Position numbers and translations under genes: made by a program
Assembly (NCBI RefSeq): GCF_932294415.1
Contig: NC_065545.1
Coordinates: forward strand, 41,640,327-41,704,326
Source: Quercus robur
Taxonomy: Eukaryota; Streptophyta; Magnoliopsida; Fagales; Fagaceae
DNA: 64,000 nucleotides
Direction of reading: 5' to 3'
Notes under the pieces: model-generated
Told to the model about the DNA's origin: nothing
Database searches by the model: none
The model's input: the letters and a program-made list of their open reading frames with translations, nothing else
In this document: positions 1 to 12,396 of the stretch, piece after piece
How the letters are laid out: each line of letters begins with the position of its first letter
How positions within the stretch are numbered: the first letter of the stretch is position 1

Positions 1-2612
1 TTGTAAAAAAAAGTTAAGAAAATCTTAAAATGCTAACACAGTTTTTCATTTTTGTACTTTCTGCTGTTTGCAAAATTCAAAATTGTTAGTCATTCTTTTA
101 TTAATTTATTTAAGCTTCGTATTCTTTGAGGCCAATCTGTTATGATCCATATTTTGTGTTTTCAAATTGTTGAAAAGTAGTATTCATATGATATACAATG
201 TGTTAATTGTCTTAAAAGTAACCACTATAATCTTCAATATGTTCTGATACAAAAGGAGCACCAAAGGCTTTATTACTGTTTTAATTTTTTAATACATTGG
301 AGGATGTGAAATGCTAAATGGTTAGCATTTTCTTTTTCTCTTAATGGTTCAGGGCAGTGACATCTGCTGGTTCTTCCGAGCTAATAGCTGTATCTTCTTT
401 ATGCACATATGATATTTATCGCACTTACATAAATCCAGAAGCAGATGGTAAGAAAATACTCAAAGTGTCAAGGGCTGTTGTCCTCACCTTTGGCTGTTTT
501 ATGGGTTTGCTGGCAGTAATACTGAACAAGGCTGGAGTTTCTTTGGGTTGGATGTATCTTGCCATGGGAGTGCTGATTGGTTCAGCAGTTCTTCCAATTG
601 CTTTTATGCTTCTGTGGAGAAAAGCAAATGCCATTGGTGCCATCCTTGGTGCAGTGAGTGGTTGTGTTCTTGGAATAATCACTTGGTTGTCAGTTACAAG
701 CATTGAGTATGGCCGGGTAAATCTTGACACAACTGGTCGAAATGCACCAATGCTTGCTGGAAACATTGTCTCTATATTAACTGGAGGAGCTGTTCACGTT
801 GTTTGTAGCATTTTGTGGCCTCAAAACTATGACTGGGATACTACTAAGCAGATCACAGTGGTTGAAAAGGAAATGAGTGAGCTGCCAGCAGAAGAGTTCA
901 ATGAGGAAAAACTGAAGAGAGCTAAAGCATGGGTAGTGAAATGGGGTATTGGTTTTACTGTCGTGATTGTTGGATTGTGGCCCCTTCTGTCTCTTCCAAT
1001 AGGTAAATTCTATTAGCGACAGCTGAATGCCTTATGAAATCGTAACTGTTTTTACATAGACTAATGCTTTTGAAGCAAAGACTAGTTCTTTCAAAACAAA
1101 TAGTAACTATAACAATAAAAAGTCAGTATGATAACAAATATATACTACTTATTAACATAAACTCACCTTCTTGAATAAATAAAAAAAGCATCTAATTTGT
1201 ACTTCTAAGCAGACAATTTAAAAGTTATGCAAACTATAAATACAGACTGTTTTGAATATTTGATAATATTATATTGTGTGCCAGATGTTGGTCAAATGCT
1301 CAAGGAAAATGAGAAACCCAGTTTCAAGAGATATGTATGCTGATCAATGTAGAATGATTTTGTTACCATGTTGTGACCAAAACATGTTATTCTCCAAAAC
1401 TGAATCTTCCTTTCTATTAATGCAGGAGTATTTAGTAAGGGTTACTTCACATTCTGGGCAGTGATTGCTATAGCATGGGGCACCATTGGTTCGGTGGTAA
1501 TTATTGGTTTACCACTAATAGAAAGCAGGAAAACAATCCAGAGAGTCTTTATGGGCATGTTTACAAATGACAGGCTCATGGAAAAGGTTGAGGAGATGAA
1601 TATCAAGTTGCAAACAATCATACTGGCTATACCTGATGCAGAGAACATTTACTTGCTTGAGAAAGAGAAGTCTAAGAAAAAAGTAGCAACAGAGTGACTC
1701 ACTCTCTCCATCTACATACCTGCCTAAGCAACTTCTTTTAGTTCAACATGAATCTTTGAGACTGCAATTTATACATGACACTTGATCAGGATTTCATAAT
1801 GACCAAGGTGATGTGGTTAAAGTTAGGAACTTTAATCATGAGGAATGGGGTTGAGTTGCTTAGAGAATGTTATAGGAAAACAATTCTTCAAGAAAACACT
1901 CTTGGAAAAAGTCTTTGCTCTAGGCTGTTCTTAGAATTCAAATCAAAACTGATTATAAATGCAATGGCCTTGCCTACTACATGCTGTAAAATGAGTCAGC
2001 TTGTTTCTGATCATTTCCAAAACCATATTCAGTTTAATAGATTTGAAGAGAATTTGTCAAATTTCAATTACAAAAATATGCTAACAGATTCACTAATTAA
2101 GGGCATTTAAATATTTTTTGGAAACATTTGAACAATCAAACATTTTGCATATTAGACAGTGTTCAAATGGTTTCCATAACCAAGTTATTACAAAAAATGG
2201 AAGCAAGCACCTGAATAAATAAAAATTTTAAATTTAAAAAAAAAAAAAAAAAACTTCAGATTTTCAAAAATTCATGTCTTAATAAATTTTCAAAAAAACT
2301 CTGAGCATGACTGAATAAATTTTCTTGGAAATCATTCTCTTGCTTTTCGGAATAGAAAATTGTGACATCAAAAGGCAGTGAACCCCAAATCTTTCTGCCA
2401 AAAAAAGAAAAAAAACTAAATTTTAGAAGATATATGATTAAAACAAAAATCATTGCTTTGCTAAATCTACTAAGCCCCACCTCATCTTCTCATTACAAAC
2501 ATCTTAAATCACCTCAAAGTAAGCATTCATTCCCCTTATATATCTTGCATCTAAGTATTTTTGCGTCAGTGGATCTCTCCCTCATTTGCTAAAACTTTAG
2601 AATCTTGGGTTA
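1..2612 (+). repeat. Left copy of a tandem segmental duplication containing DUR3 3' end
   Basis: This stretch aligns to 25463-27804 and then, after the gypsy insertion, to 38744-38898. Intron, exon and 3' flank are all shared. In the first 350 non-coding bases I count about 12 differences. This copy carries about 63 bases near 2107-2170 that the other lacks, and it keeps the uninterrupted site gattaaaacaaaaatc at 2436-2451 where the gypsy element sits in the other copy. Similarity ends near the word ttactaa at about 2610. Confidence 0.9.
353..1697 (+). CDS. DUR3: DUR3-type urea/H+ symporter, last two exons only (gene continues left of window)
   Basis: Two coding exons, 353-1002 and 1426-1697, match exons 8 and 9 of the complete paralogue at 21038-27163 in length (650 and 272 nt), splice sites (cag before 353, gtaaat after 1002, gcag before 1426) and reading frame. 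They encode the C-terminal half of a sodium:solute symporter (SSF) family urea transporter: several hydrophobic membrane segments, an acidic/basic cytosolic loop, then a final helix and a lysine-rich tail ending at TGA 1695-1697. I count about nine amino-acid differences from the other copy and no stop or frameshift, so this part looks under constraint. Upstream intron sequence from position 1 also matches the paralogue, so the missing exons probably lie outside the window. Whether the whole copy is functional cannot be judged here. The family takes up urea with protons at the plasma membrane. Confidence 0.88.
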
Positions 2613-2807
2613 CTAAGTGTCTGAAAAGCAATTTAAGTATCAAAGTCAAAAATAAAAGTAAGGAAATCAATATCTGAAAAGCTATCCAATCATGAAAGTC
2701 TTGAATCCAAGTATGACAACAAAGCAAAAGAAAAAGATGCACTAAAATTGTCCTCAAAATTTAAAAAAGGGAGGCTTGAGTTAAGTTTGGTTTGTTTTGA
2801 AACTTAA

Positions 2808-3556
2808 GGGGCTGTTTGGTACTTGTGTTTAAAAACTAAAAAATTGTTGTTTGAAAACATTTGTGAAAATACGTGTAACAGTGGCTCTAGGATTTTTTTT
2901 CTAGGAGGGTCATTAAGAAACTTAAATTAAACAAAAATTTAATTTAAAAAAAAAAATTGAATATATTGAGTTATCGAAAACAAAAACACACAAATACATG
3001 AAATTTTACAATTTCCTTCTACGAGTTTTCATATTTTAAAATCGTCTCATGATAATTTATTATCAATTTTCATTATCTATTGTCAATATAAGTATGACCA
3101 TTTTATTTTGTTAAGTTTGTATAATATTTTTGTTTTTATGTAATTGTGGTTATATATTTGTCATTTTTTTTTATAAAAATATTTTAAACTAAATGAAAAA
3201 ACTCAACTCCACTTGCACAGTTGCACTGTATAATTATTAACTCACACAACCACAGCCATCCATCCATAAATAATACAATAAGTTGTTATTTGATTGTGAG
3301 ATAAATTGATATGTGATTAGAGTGTACAAGATTTAAAACAAAGGGTGCAAAAATATTTTTAAAAGTATTAAATTAGTAAAGCAATATATATATATATATA
3401 TATATTTTTTTTTTCAAGTCAGGGGGTTCATTTGAACCCCTGAAATGTATGTGCAGTTGCCCCTGAATATGTATGAGTGAAAAAGTGTGTGAAAATACGA
3501 GTAATGTTGTTTAAAAACTGAAAATTGTTGTTTGGAAACACAAGCCAAACACCCCC
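2808..3556. mobile_element. MITE with terminal inverted repeats, itself interrupted by a second element
   Basis: The left end (ggggctgtttggtacttgtg, from 2808) and the reverse complement of the right end (gggggtgtttggcttgtgtt, ending 3556) are inverted repeats, a pattern typical of plant non-autonomous hAT-like MITEs. The two arms are parted by a second element at 2879-3465. I could not match a clean target-site duplication. Confidence 0.6.
2879..3465. mobile_element. Nested hAT-like non-autonomous element
   Basis: It begins cagtggctctagg and ends gttgcccctg (reverse complement caggggcaac), resembling the CAGGGGC-type ends of other elements in this window (14256, 7180, 46326). It lies inside the MITE at 2808-3556. 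Possible flanking 8-mers are too diverged to call a target duplication. No transposase coding is present. It contains a (TA)n run near 3385-3405. Confidence 0.5.
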
Positions 3557-4057
3557 AAGATGTTTTCCTAATTGGGTGTGATCTTGAAATGAATAGAAAA
3601 TATTTTCTATTATTTGGTTAATAAAAAGTTATTAATATTTCTTGTAATTCTGAAATAACTATAAGGATAAAAACTTTTATTCACAGAAACTCAGTGATGA
3701 TGGAATAACATTTTCTGCTTTCTGGGCCATTTGGAGAATCTCATCAGAAAATAGACACCAAAGTCGAAATTTACTTGAAAAATTAAGTGAGAAAATGATT
3801 CTTTCAAGAAAAAAAAATGTCATTTAAGGAAAAAAGTCAATGGTCGGTCAACAAGTGGTCAATGATAATTGTAAGGAGAGAAAAGTTACTATTGGGACAA
3901 ATTTCATGGTGTGGACATTAATATTTGTGGTGTTTTATTAAGTATATATGATTTTGAAGTTCCAGCTTTACACTATCATAATAAACTCCTCACACACTTA
4001 TTCAGAAATTGGAGACCCCTATCGCTTTTTTTTTTTTTGTTTAAATCCATTGTATCA

Positions 4058-4440
4058 GGACTTGTTCATTGGAGGAACTGATACAACTACCACTACAATG
4101 GAATGGCCGGGCAATGACTGAGCTTCTTCGCAATCCTGACATATATATAATGGCCAAGGCAAAGCAAGAACTTGGTGAAACAATTGGATTTGGACAGAGC
4201 ATCGAAGAGAAAGATATCCCACGACTTCCCTATTTACAAGCTTTGCTTAAAGAAGCAATTGGATACACCATTCCTAAGCACACCCAAGTGATTGTGAATG
4301 CATGGGCATGCAATAGCCCTAGACCCTATGTACCGGGACAAGCCAACACAATTTGTACCAGAAAGGTTAATGGGCATGCGCAATGAAGTGGATTTTAGAG
4401 GCACAAATTTCTCTTTTATCCCATTCCTGTGGTTATTGCT
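4058..4440 (+). pseudogene. CYP76-type cytochrome P450 fragment (second exon, internally deleted)
   Basis: After an intron-like tract ending gtatcag, the translation gives the I-helix oxygen-binding region (DLFIGGTDTTTTTMEW), then AMTELLRNPD, the conserved stretch IPRLPYLQALLKEA, then a jump straight to a piece resembling IPKHTQVIVNAWA, and finally MGMRNEVDFRG in a shifted frame. The roughly 20 residues that normally follow KEA, including the arginine of the K-helix ExxR motif, are missing. The frame breaks before the haem-binding cysteine loop, which is absent. No first exon is found upstream. The pattern is that of CYP76 family monooxygenases (terpenoid or alkaloid oxidation), but the copy is dead. 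Confidence 0.85.
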
Positions 4441-5381
4441 AAAGCGTAATAGTTCATATCTCTAACACACCGCATGTTTAGATTTTTTTTTTTTTTAAAG
4501 AAGATTTTTTTTTATTAAAAAAAAAAATCTATATTTAGTGTTTGTGGACCTTTATCTAAGTTATCCTAATGTTTTTTTTAATGGAAATTATCCTAATGTA
4601 GAATTAATGTTTTTAGTAATTAATGCTACAAGTTGGTATTCGATCTTGCTCCTCCCTCTCCTCTCTCTATTGTATTTATCCGGATTTTCAGGGTCTAGTC
4701 TTAGATATGGTACAAAAACCTGTAGGAAAAGCAATTTCTTAAAAAAAACCAAAGCCTGTAGGAAAAGCAATTTCCAGTTTGCCACAATTTGCCAGGATTG
4801 CATTGTAGTCAAACAAGGACTTTAAAAGGAAAATAAAAAATAAATAAAAATAATGCAACAAAAATAAAATGTTTAATGGACAGGGATAAAGTATAAATAC
4901 TAAATAAATACTACTTAATCTTGGGTCAATTGTCTCATTAATCATCTAAAAGTGACGTGTGTGTATATATATATATATATAATTGGATTGTTACAATTGT
5001 GATCTTTGGTAAGTTGGGTCAACTCATAATGATCATACACTTTCTTTTTCTTTTTCTTTTTTAAATTCACAAAAATAGTCTCATTGCTTGTGCTATTTTA
5101 TCATATATTAATAAGAGATACCCAAACAAAACATGAACATAGAAATCCATTCCACCAAAATAAGGTTCTAAAAAATTATAAATCCTTTTCAACTTACACT
5201 TGAAGAAATATTCCCCTAAATGACAACAAACAACTTGGCATAAAGCCATGCAACAATACTTTTTTTTTTTTTTTGAAAATAAAAATTACACACCATAAGC
5301 TTTAGAAATAAATAACACCATTTGTTCAAAATACAACTACGTTGGAGGTTATAAAAAGTTTATGATATACATATACACATA
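4441..5381. other. AT-rich intergenic stretch, no gene seen
   Basis: Only short open frames without recognisable content, homopolymer T and A runs, and a (TA)n microsatellite at about 4962-4981. Confidence 0.6.
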
Positions 5382-5570
5382 CACAAATCAATATCCTCTG
5401 TCACACTCTCAAGTCTGCACCACTCTATATTCCATAAATCAAAACCTGCCACCTATCCAATAATTCCTAATTATTAACTTTTTTATTTCACTTGCCTAAT
5501 TATTATCTTCTTTGTGAATAAATATTTGTCTCATATTTGTATTTGTGTTCTATTTTATGCTCTATCTACC
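5382..5570 (+). repeat. Direct repeat R1 (left of foldback element)
   Basis: The sequence starting cacaaatcaatatcctctg and containing cttctttgtgaataaatat recurs in the same orientation at 6446-6828, directly after the foldback element. The right copy carries about 170 extra bases in its middle. Confidence 0.7.
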
Positions 5571-6445
5571 GAGTCCAAATCTTTTGTTCTAATTTTCCAG
5601 CTCCACTAATAAAACATGCTACATGTCCACCTATTTAATTAAATTTTACCATTATGACTTTTTCTATTTTAACAATCTAAATTAAAATTAAAAATCCTAA
5701 ACCTCTCCCCCATCACCAACCTTTGCTAGCATCGGCCACCGATGCCATCAATATTGCCGGTCACAGCCAACCATTGTCACCTAGATTAATTTCTTTGTTT
5801 TTGCCATATGCCTCCTTTAGAGCTAATTTGTCATTGCAGAAGATAAGTTCTATCAAGGAGAAGCAAGGGAGAGGGAGGCGTAATTGATGCAAATTGAAGA
5901 AAGTTCCAAAATTGGCATACCTTGAATATCACCAAAAGGGTATTCGATGATTGTTCTGCTATGTATAATAAAGCTGGGATTTTATTAAGCAAAAGAGAGA
6001 TACTCATTATTGAAAATGGCATATAGGTGAAGAAGGGGATTGAGAACAGTCAGTTGGTGTTGATTTGGGTTGAACTAAGCAAGAGAGATCAAATTCTATC
6101 ATAATGAAAGGCATTTCACCATTTGTGTTGTGAGAGAAGCAACAAATGTATATTTGGAGGTTTACATACACCTTGCACATCAAAACAAACAGATTTTTAC
6201 TTTCCAATACCAGAAACAAAGAATGAGAAAGAGAGAGTAATACAGGCGATGGTGGTTGGCCATGTCTGGTGATATTGATGGCACCAACAAAGCTTGGTGG
6301 TGGTGGAAAGGTGTTGGGTACTTTATATTTTATTTCAAGTTGTTGAAATAGGAAAAGTCATAATGGTAAAATTTAATTAAATAGATGTATATGTGGCATG
6401 TTTTTATTGGTGACGCAGGAAAATTGGAACAAAAGATTTGAACTC
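5571..6445. mobile_element. Foldback element with about 200-bp inverted arms
   Basis: The left end gagtccaaatcttttgttct and the reverse complement of the right end gagttcaaatcttttgttcc open long inverted arms. These continue through the paired words taattaaattttaccattatgac and its complement, and a further paired stretch near 5738-5790 and 6237-6290. About 450 bases of unpaired spacer lie between. No transposase coding was found. Long arms suggest a MULE or foldback type, but the flanks give no clean 9-bp duplication. Confidence 0.65.
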
Positions 6446-6828
6446 CACAAATCAATATCCTTTGTTGACCCACTCTCACTTTGCTCCACTCTATACTCTA
6501 TAAATCAAAATTTGCCACCTATATAATAATCCCTTATTATTATTTATTATTTATTTATTTCACTTACTAATAATTAGCTTTATTTATTTTTTTATTATTA
6601 TAGAATTTCAAAATATGACATCTGTTTTTGATAATTGTGGTCTTTATCATCAGATCAAAACATCAATCTGTTTTTGGTGTAGACGGGAATTAAACCTCAA
6701 ATTTTTTTTTATTTAATCATATCAAAGAGTTTTTCAATTGAGCTAGTTAGAATTCACTAATTATTAGCTTCTTTGTGAATAAATATCTTTGTCCCATTTT
6801 TTTGTGTTATACTTTATATTTCATCAAT
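6446..6828 (+). repeat. Direct repeat R1' (right of foldback element, with insertion)
   Basis: Same sequence as 5382-5570 in the same orientation, beginning exactly where the right inverted arm ends. An insertion of about 170 bases near 6585-6755 is bracketed by two copies of a word close to actaattattagct. Confidence 0.65.
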
Positions 6829-7179
6829 TATTGTATGACATATGTCTAATATTTTTCCATTTTAAACTTTAGTAACTTCATTAGGAAAGTAAAAAGAATA
6901 CATGGAAAATTGTACTTAGTAGAGCATAGGTGGGACAAAAGTTTTGAATTACTTTTTAGCATCCATATGTAAGGTGTGCTGATTTCTTAAATGGGGTCCT
7001 TGGAGAAGTTGAAAGAATTGGACCTTGGAAACGTAAATGACCACGTAGGAAATTGAATGGAATGTTTAAAAGTTAATAGTTCTACCGAAGATTTTTTCTC
7101 AGGTCCTAGTTAATCGATGTACTTGGTTTAGAAGCAAGAGTTCGATGTTCACGGACTGAAGGGAGAAGTAGAACACTTG

Positions 7180-8290
7180 CAGGGATGGAATTAGGATTTG
7201 AATTTGGGGGCCAAAGTTAGATTAATACTTGATGCTGTGGTGATTTTTCAATTTTCATTGAAGAATTTTCAAGATTTGGGACATTAATAATAGAGTTTGG
7301 CAATGTTTGAACATCAACATCGGCTTGCAAATTATTTATATTTTTTCTTTTGAAAAAAATCAAACATTGCAATTAATTTTCTCTTAATTTACAAATACAA
7401 ATCAAATAAATGTTGATTATTCTATATTAAATAGTTCTATTGTGTCATAAATTAGTCTAAAAAAGCCAAACAAATCGCACAAGTCACAATAAAATTACTG
7501 ATGATAATTTATTGGATTAATCAACAAACAAACATTAAAGAAAAAAAAAACACATTATCAATTACTAATGTTTATTATGTTGGGTGCACGGTCCTTACGA
7601 AGTCCAGGCCACACTTTATTAGTACTCACATAAATTAGATTGTTGAACAAGCGTTGAAAAGTCCAATTTCTATTATTTTATTAAAAAATGTGTGCATGTA
7701 ACTTATGCTGAAGTAGAAAAAACTAAAAAAAAAAAAAAAGGATAAAGAAAAAACAAAGAGACACACCAGTTCCATAAATAAACAAAAAAAAACACACACA
7801 CACACCATTGACTGTGAGAGAGGGGAGACAACACAGATTGAGAAATAAACTCAGATCAGTGAAGATAAATCAAATGAGAATAGAAGACCATACCTTAGCC
7901 AATTCAACTCATGTGTGAGTGTGAAAAGTAGACCAAGTTGAGAACCTGCGACGGTGAGCTTAGTGACTGGTTTGTGGATATGATGTCAGAGGTAGTGAGG
8001 AATGGAGGAAGAATGAAAGTAGCGAGACTAAGAGAGAGAAATTAAATAGGTAAAAGTTGGGAAATTTTGATTGTTTAGACTGGATTTTTGATTTATTTTG
8101 TAATTAATTTTGGTTTGTCTAAAGGTTATTAATGTTTTTCTTGGGAAATTTCTTTTGTTTAAACTAGATGATTTTCTGGTTATTCTTGGATCAATATCCA
8201 ACGGGCAAAAGGTTGGAGCAGTTTTTTTTTTTTTTCATGGGTAAATATGTAAATATTTTGGAGGAGGGGGCTCAAAATATATATTTTGGG
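7180..8290. mobile_element. Degraded hAT-like element (left end clear)
   Basis: The left end cagggatggaattaggattt closely matches the terminal sequence of the element ending at 46326 (reverse complement cagggacggaaccaggattt). The right end is not clear. A related g-rich tract (ggaggagggggctcaaaata) lies near 8262-8282. It is AT-rich inside with no transposase coding. Confidence 0.45.
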
Positions 8291-8399
8291 GTAAATTTTT
8301 ATTTTTCTAGTTAGATATATATACTAGCAATTGTCCTCAGGATCTGATTAATTGGCGTGCTTGTTTTGGGAGCAAGATGAGTTTGGTGTTTATGGACTA

Positions 8400-9874
8400 A
8401 TTGGAGTAGGATTTTTGAGATGCCTTTTGAGATTTGACGAGTTTGGTTGTATATGCCGTATATGTTAAACTAGTTGTTAACCCGTGCGATGCACGAGATT
8501 GTTTTAAATCAAATGTTAACATTTTTACGTTTAAACATTTCTCAAATTTCAATTATTGAAAGCTAAATTGGTTCTAATATAAGATGAAACATATAATATT
8601 ATGAAAAAATATTAAAAATGGGATAAATACAAATAATATGAAATAATATATTACAATAATCATAATGTACTCTTACATTTGGTTTAATAAGTATAACAAA
8701 AGAACCAGTAAATAGAATAAATATTCAATTGTGCTTACATCTTCAAGCTTTTTCCAATACTTTTCAAGAATGTATTTCTTCCCTTTCTTAGGCTCTTCTC
8801 TTTTCTCAACTTCTTCAAGCTACTTAATTTTTTGCCAAATTAGTATCAAGTATAACACCAAACTATACCAATTTATCAAAGATTTACAATGTAAAACCAA
8901 ACACTCTTAACGTCAATAAATTTCATGATAACCCCACCCCAACTATTGAATTATTAAAAAAGTTCAACATTTCTATAATCTTCATGAAAATAAGTATTCC
9001 ATTGGTTTTCATCATGAAATTCAGAAATAAATAACAAAATAGATTATTCACACACAAAAAAACTTCAATATATCCAAGTTATAAATAAAATACCAGTACG
9101 AATAGTGCTAAGGCGGAAAAAGGTACTATCTTTTGCCATATATAAATAAAACATGACCTGTGACTCTGCATTTGTGGTAAGCATAGGTTTTTTCCTTGGT
9201 CATGGTAATCACACCTATTTTATTATGTTTATTTTGCTTGATGACTAAGTTTGAGAAAGTGTAATCCTATGAGTAAACCTAGTATTTCAACCAGATGTGG
9301 CCATTTATGGTTGCAAACCTATTACCCACCAAACATGGTGCCATGCATCAGTTTTCACAATATGGCTTGCATTGACGCTTTGAGCAGTATTGTAGAGACT
9401 GTAAATAAATTAAAAATGTGAATCCAAAACAAAGTATTTATTGATCTTGGACTTTAGCAGTCTTAGAAATGTCCAAATCAATATAAACTCATACTCTCCT
9501 ATAATGCACGGGATTCATTAGAAAAAAAAAAATACAATTATCTATATATAAACTTATATTTGTGGTAAAAATGTCATTCTATTTAGGCCCATCAGCTACC
9601 TAAAAAGAGAAAGTACCCACTCCAAGTACCCTACTTGGAATCAGAGTTTCATTAATTTTTATTTTTTGGAATGCAGAATACTTGCTGATATGATCATTTG
9701 AAAGTACTATGCACAAATATTCATCATAACAATAGCATATCACTGACTCCAACCAAATGTACAACAACCAATTATGCATAATACAAAATACAAAACCAAG
9801 CAAAAGCCATCATAAAAAAGTTATAAAATTATTACAAAGAAAGGCTATTATGTGGATGGCCTACTCATATTTCA
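8400..9874. other. Intergenic stretch, no gene seen
   Basis: AT-rich. It contains the short GC-richer motif acccgtgcgatgcacgag near 8480, familiar from dispersed plant repeats, but no boundaries can be drawn. Open frames are short and unsupported. Confidence 0.5.
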
Positions 9875-10114
9875 TTGCAAGGGAAGTATATTGTGGTAGA
9901 AGTAAGGAATGCAATCAATAAGTCACAGAATTTATACAATCTTCATAAAATTCTTAATCCATTCATTCGTATGGCAGAAAATCTTGAAGGCTTAGAAGAG
10001 TTTGTGGATTTAGCAATGAGGTGTGTGGCAGACTCAGGAGAAAAAAGGCCTATAATAGATGAGGTTGTTAAAGAAATTGAGAACATTAAGAAGCTGGAAC
10101 AGTTTCTGAAATGA
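9875..10114 (+). pseudogene. 3' fragment of an LRR receptor-like kinase (kinase C-lobe end)
   Basis: The translation carries GKYIVVEV, then YNLHKILNP, EEFVDLAMRCVADSGEKRP, and VVKEIENI. This matches the end of the kinase domain of plant leucine-rich-repeat receptor kinases of the At5g49760/At5g49770 type, where the final helix follows the conserved RCV..RP motif. It ends at a TGA at 10112-10114. Nothing upstream encodes the catalytic loop, activation segment, transmembrane segment or repeats, so this is a 5'-truncated relic of a last exon. What remains is open, with substitutions at usually conserved positions. Confidence 0.8.
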
Positions 10115-11725
10115 ATTCCATTTTTTGGTCTGTGATTACAATCTTTAGCTTGTAAATACATGACAAAAGAGTGTGTCGATGAGAAAGTTATAAACTGAAA
10201 TTTTTGTTTCAGAAATTCAAGACCAAGCTGGTCAATACTATTACTATAATAATTTGTCAAAATTGTATGCAAAGTATATCCTCTTGTAGTACTTTTGCAA
10301 ACAGATTTAAGTGTCCTATTTGCCTATTTCAGTCTAAATCATGTGCTGTGCATTTTTGGCTATGTTGATGATTGCTTCATTTCATAACACAAATCCAATA
10401 TTCATCATTTGCACACCATTGAATATTGAAGTTTCAATGGAATCATCATAGTAACAGGGAGAGGCCTACATCAGAGGGCATAGCATCTTGTAGACATGTA
10501 CAATATAGAGGTAAATAATCCAACTTTGCTATGCTAGATATAAATGCTAAAGATAATGACATTTGAGTAAAGGTTTGTCACATTTTGAAAACCGAAGGAC
10601 CCCAGAAACCATGCCATTGAAAAAAAAAAAAAAAAAAACCTCTCTCAACAAAGAAAAAAGGAAAGGGAAGGAATGGGGTCTCTCAAAGCTAGAAAAAAAA
10701 AAAAAAAAAAAAAATTTGAAATGAGATCCCACCCACCCACCCATCTACAATAGGTTATTCCAGCTTCTTATTGAGTCCATCCCTCACTCCAAGGTAAACT
10801 ATCTCTACAAAACCTAATGAATATATCAAAAATTCTAAAACCAAAAAATTCACATAAAACCACAATACACAGTTTACCACTATCTCAAAGAATAAGCTTA
10901 ACATCTGCTAGAATAACTTAAAAAGAATAATTGCTGGAGTTTCACTACAATTCTACTATAAAACAAAGCAACAGCTACAACCCAACTGAGAACATAAAAC
11001 TTCTTCCTACATTTTAAAATCAGAGATAGACCAAAGCAAAAAAGACATGAACTTGTACAGAAGAGGTAGAAGGTTTGAAAAAAAAAAAAGTAGACTGAGT
11101 GGAGACAAAGAAGGCTGACATTTTAGGTGCCCAAATAATTATTCAATCAAACAAATGATTAAGCTAAGCTAAATCAGATGCCCAAATACAAACTATCTGA
11201 CCTAAAATTTCAAAGTGCCATAAGTTTAATTGTTAAAAGAGGGAAAATAAATAAATTTAACATACCTCCATATTTATAAATTCCAATTGAACATTTAGCA
11301 GTTCAGAAGCTAATCTCCATTGCAACAATGCAAGAATTAGCTTGAGTTAGTGTTTGAATTATTAAAGTTGTATTGTTTAAATACAAACACAGAGGATCCA
11401 TTTAACAAACAAAAAATCAATTGAAAGATCTAAACTTATATGTATGTATATTATTACTCATACCCAAAGAGACAACAAAAACAAGGGTAGGAATATAAGA
11501 GAGAGAATCAGATCAAACATGTATTTCTATTTTTGCTTACTTTGAGATTGAATTCTAGGACTGAAACTTAAAATCCAGAATTCCAACATCAAAAACACAC
11601 AAAAACCTCTTTATCTAACAGATCAGAAAGTAGAAAATCAAAATTTTTGTATATAAAATCAAAATTTTTGTTTTTTATAGAGCAGGGTTTTGATCGCTTA
11701 CCATTGCCGGGAAAAGATTGTCTCA
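10115..11725. other. Intergenic stretch, no gene seen
   Basis: AT-rich with poly-A tracts near 10620 and 10695. Open frames here come from homopolymers or short chance frames. No recognised domain. Confidence 0.5.
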
Positions 11726-11727
11726 GA

Positions 11728-12000
11728 TAGGAGTGGCGACCAAGGAGAAGGATTTGAGTCTAGGGTTTTCAGTTTTGGGTTTCATGGGAATTCTCTTGCA
11801 CACTCCAATCGTGTTTCCAAGTCGAGTTTGTGTTCGTGTCAAACACTTTATTTTTTTTAAAGACAAACATCCGGTTAGATGGGAGTGGAGACAAAGAAGA
11901 AGGATTTGGGTCTAGGGTTTTCAGTTTTGGGGTTTCGTATTCTCTTGCAGACTCCAATTGTGTTTTCCAGCTGAGTTTGTAATTGTGTCTAACGCCTTTT
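11728..12000 (+). repeat. Imperfect tandem duplication, unit about 150 bp
   Basis: The block from aggagtggcgaccaaggaga (about 11730) recurs from gggagtggagacaaagaaga (11881). Both continue into tctagggttttcagtttt, ctcttgca(c/g)actccaat and gagtttgt. Two tandem copies, role unknown. Confidence 0.75.
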
Positions 12001-12176
12001 TTTTTTTTGCTATTAATATTCCAATATAGCAAAATAGAACTCTAATCATATTTTCAACCCTAGAGTTTTTAAATTTATCAAAAGAAAATTATTTTATAAA
12101 TATTATGCTGACGTGGAAAAATTATTTTTTAAATATTGTTTTGACGTGGAAAATTATGAGAGTTTCAAAAGTTTCG

Positions 12177-12180
<4 letters not shown>

Positions 12181-12220
<40 letters not shown>
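12181..12220. repeat. (TA)n microsatellite
   Basis: About 20 perfect TA units. Confidence 0.95.
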
Positions 12221-12223
<3 letters not shown>

Positions 12224-12396
12224 TAGTCAATTAGCCCACAAGGCTAGGCCTAGCGTATTGTATTGGCATGCAGTACATTCATATTACTTCTACTTCATGC
12301 CTTTATAAAGACATATATTATACAGATTATGTAGATAGGGCCAGCCCATCATACGAGGCATTTTATATATAAATATTAATTAAATAAATTATTTAA

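Noticed and set aside
425-766. 113-codon minus-strand frame, repeated at 25891-26232
   Set aside because: Antisense shadow of DUR3 exon 8; it is conserved only because the two copies are duplicates.
1276-1464. Short open frame before DUR3 exon 9 (also 26742-26930)
   Set aside because: Lies in intron 8; protein similarity of DUR3 requires splicing at gcag before 1426 and 26892.
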